From: CAZCCV01 sp964497515
Lineage (GTDB): Bacteria > Armatimonadota > UBA5829 > DTLH01
Assembly: GCA_964497515.1 (NCBI GenBank)
Contig: CAZCCV010000009.1
Location: 1-64,000 of the forward strand
Direction: 5' to 3'
DNA length: 64,000 nt
A program made the translations under genes and the position numbers. Below are positions 62,313 to 64,000 of this stretch, piece after piece. Each line of letters opens with the position of its first letter. Within the stretch, counting starts at the first letter, position 1. The notes below the pieces were generated by a model, which had not been told where the DNA came from, made no database searches, and saw only the letters and a list, made by a program, of their open reading frames with translations.

Positions 62313-64000
62313 ATGCTATCGCACATACAGATCAGGAACTTTGCGCTGATCGACGATCTCAGCCTGCAACTCGAAGAGGGTTTTAGCGTGCTTACAGGAG
62401 AGACAGGCGCAGGGAAATCCATCATAATTGACGCCATCACAGCGGTTCTTGGGGAACGGCTTTCGGCAGATATGATCCGCACTGGAGCCGATCGTGCGAC
62501 TGTCGAAGCATCGTTCGACGTTTCAACTAATAGTGCCACGCAGGCAAAAGCTGCTGAACTAGGCATAGAAATAGAAGATGGGCAGATACTGATCTCACGC
62601 GAACTTTTCCAAGGCGGCAAAACACAGGGAAGAATCAACGGGCGACTGTCGACTATCTCTATGCTGAAAGACCTCACATCCGGGATGATCGACATACACG
62701 GTCAGCACGAGCACCAATCGCTCCTCTCTGTCGAACAACACCTCGAAATCATCGACCAATGGTGCGGAGAATCGGTGACGGAACTCAGAGGCAAAGTGAA
62801 GAATTTGCACACTGAGTTGCGGTCGCTGAACTCGGAGCTTGAACAACTGAAGAGCGATGAGCGTGAGCGCGCGAGACTTCTTGATCTTTATGAGTTCCAG
62901 CGCACGGAAATCAGCAGTGCAAATCTGAGTCCGGGAGAAGATGAAGAGCTCCTTCTGGTACGCTCCAGGCTGGCAAACGCGGAACGACTGCGCGAGCTTG
63001 CGTGCGGTGTGTACTCTGCAATAAACGGCAGTGAAGGTATTGAAGGCGGAGCTACCGATATGCTCTCTGCTGCTCTTGTGCAACTGAAGGCTATGGCCGA
63101 AGTTGATGAGTCGTTGGCAACTACAGTTCAGGATCTGGAAACGGCCTTGTATGCTGCAGAGCAAGCACAATCGGCAGTGCTGACATATCGCGACAGAGTG
63201 GAATCCGACCCGTCAGAACTGGAAAGCGTCGAAGACAGGCTGGATCTGATTAGAACCTTAAAACGCAAGTATGGCGACACAATTGAGGAGATAATCCTCT
63301 ACGGCAAAAACGTGGCTGCCAAGACGAACGACCTCACCCATAGCGAGGAGAGGGCTGCCGAGCTCCTTGAAAAGATCGAAAACGTTCAGGACAAAATGCT
63401 GGGATCTGCACGCAGGCTTTCTGATGAAAGAAAGGCCGGAGCGAGCAAGTTCGCTGAAGCGGTGAAAGAGCAGCTAAATGATCTTGCTATGGAAAACACC
63501 CAATTTGATGTATCATTTGAAGAAGTATCGCCCAGCGAAAAAGGTATAGACTCTGCTGAGTTCGTAATATCGCCAAACCCGGGGGAACCGCTGAAACCTT
63601 TGGCGAAGATAGCATCAGGTGGTGAGATATCTCGAGTAATGCTGGCGCTAAAGACTGTAATGGCCGGCGCTGACGCAGTTCCTACACTCATCTTCGATGA
63701 GATAGATACCGGAATCGGAGGAAGAACGGCGCAAGTGCTTGGGCAAAAGCTGCAGGCAGTAGCACAAACAGCACAGGTTCTTTGCGTGACTCATCTACCG
63801 CAGATAGCAAGCTGCGCGGACATCCACTATTCTGTAGAAAAGACGGTCGAAAATGGAAGGACTGTAGTTCGAATCAACCGAATGGAAGGCGACGGAAGGG
63901 TTGAGGAGACCGCACGAATGTTGAGCGGTTCTGAACAGAGCGTAGCCGCAATCGAACACGCCAAGGATATGCTGGCTGCAGCCGGCCACTATACCCCATA
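62313..64000 (+). CDS. recN: DNA repair protein RecN (cut by window end)
   Basis: An SMC-like ATPase for double-strand break repair. Walker A is TGETGAGKS (about 28-36); the Q-loop region IDIHGQHEHQSLL, coiled-coil arms with Glu/Leu-rich helices, the signature KIASGGEISRVMLALK and Walker B PTLIFDEIDTGIGG follow. 562 codons are complete and the final two bases (TA) could begin a stop, so the gene may end at the very next base. Start at ATG 62313 with AGGA close upstream. Confidence 0.97.
   Translation, partial: MLSHIQIRNFALIDDLSLQLEEGFSVLTGETGAGKSIIIDAITAVLGERLSADMIRTGADRATVEASFDVSTNSATQAKAAELGIEIEDGQILISRELFQGGKTQGRINGRLSTISMLKDLTSGMIDIHGQHEHQSLLSVEQHLEIIDQWCGESVTELRGKVKNLHTELRSLNSELEQLKSDERERARLLDLYEFQRTEISSANLSPGEDEELLLVRSRLANAERLRELACGVYSAINGSEGIEGGATDMLSAALVQLKAMAEVDESLATTVQDLETALYAAEQAQSAVLTYRDRVESDPSELESVEDRLDLIRTLKRKYGDTIEEIILYGKNVAAKTNDLTHSEERAAELLEKIENVQDKMLGSARRLSDERKAGASKFAEAVKEQLNDLAMENTQFDVSFEEVSPSEKGIDSAEFVISPNPGEPLKPLAKIASGGEISRVMLALKTVMAGADAVPTLIFDEIDTGIGGRTAQVLGQKLQAVAQTAQVLCVTHLPQIASCADIHYSVEKTVENGRTVVRINRMEGDGRVEETARMLSGSEQSVAAIEHAKDMLAAAGHYTP

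Noticed and set aside
1..64000. CRISPR arrays, insertion sequences, prophage genes or attachment sites
   Set aside because: I saw no regularly spaced repeats, transposase or integrase genes. The holin-like gene at 56575 belongs to a common chromosomal family within an operon of housekeeping genes.

Overview
The window looks like chromosome from a Gram-negative bacterium, most likely Armatimonadota. Three things point there: two prepilin-like H-X9-DG proteins whose N-termini match the style common in that phylum (FTLIELLVVIAIIAILAAILFPVF), a PEP-CTERM anchored protein, and a complete TolC/HlyD/RND envelope-spanning pump. The phylum is inferred from memory of protein families, not from a search. 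Most genes are housekeeping. There is no tRNA, rRNA, CRISPR array, insertion sequence or prophage that I can support.

Layout. 1-2 kb: a GH63-like glycosidase. 2-6.5 kb (minus strand): a tightly coupled four-gene operon and the most unusual part of the window. It encodes a small unknown protein, a DUF2207-like membrane protein with a Cys/His repeat tail of the form (HSAC)n, a radical SAM/SPASM enzyme with a PqqD-like recognition domain, and an unknown four-helix membrane protein. I read it as a candidate peptide-modification system in which the radical SAM enzyme acts on the Cys-rich tail. 6.7-7.8 kb: a MalK/UgpC-type sugar ABC ATPase. 8.1-11.7 kb: mfd. 11.8-14.4 kb: nuoA-nuoB-nuoCD (C and D fused). 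14.6-16.1 kb: a secreted transglutaminase-like protein. 16.2-23.4 kb: a complete F1Fo ATP synthase operon with atpZ- and atpI-like genes, whose c subunit carries a Na+-type ligand signature. 23.6-25.4 kb: two divergent prepilin-like genes.

25.5-27.7 kb: a single-chain ADP-forming acyl-CoA synthetase with the beta half first. 28-30.7 kb: nrdR and the B12-dependent ribonucleotide reductase nrdJ. 30.8-31.2 kb: osmC. 31.4-33.5 kb: a TCAF/M60 metallopeptidase gene broken by a frame change. 33.6-35.2 kb: prfC. 35.6-36.4 kb: the PEP-CTERM protein behind a long leader. 36.5-37.7 kb: alkaline phosphatase. 38-44.7 kb: an AbrB-type regulator followed by a TolC-HlyD-RND efflux operon. 44.9-48.4 kb: dapA-like, thioredoxin-fold, DUF169 and SIS genes.

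48.6-64 kb: a long plus-strand growth cluster. It runs rpsB-tsf-pyrH-frr, then after a hairpin terminator uppS-dxr-rseP-ispG-GNAT-ogt-holin-like-rapZ-yvcK, then maf, a TPR protein, nadK and recN (cut by the window end). It joins translation, isoprenoid and undecaprenyl lipid synthesis, envelope proteolysis and cell-wall precursor control. cdsA, often found between uppS and dxr, is absent. Several promoters with near-consensus -35/-10 boxes and hairpin terminators at convergent gene ends fit this layout.
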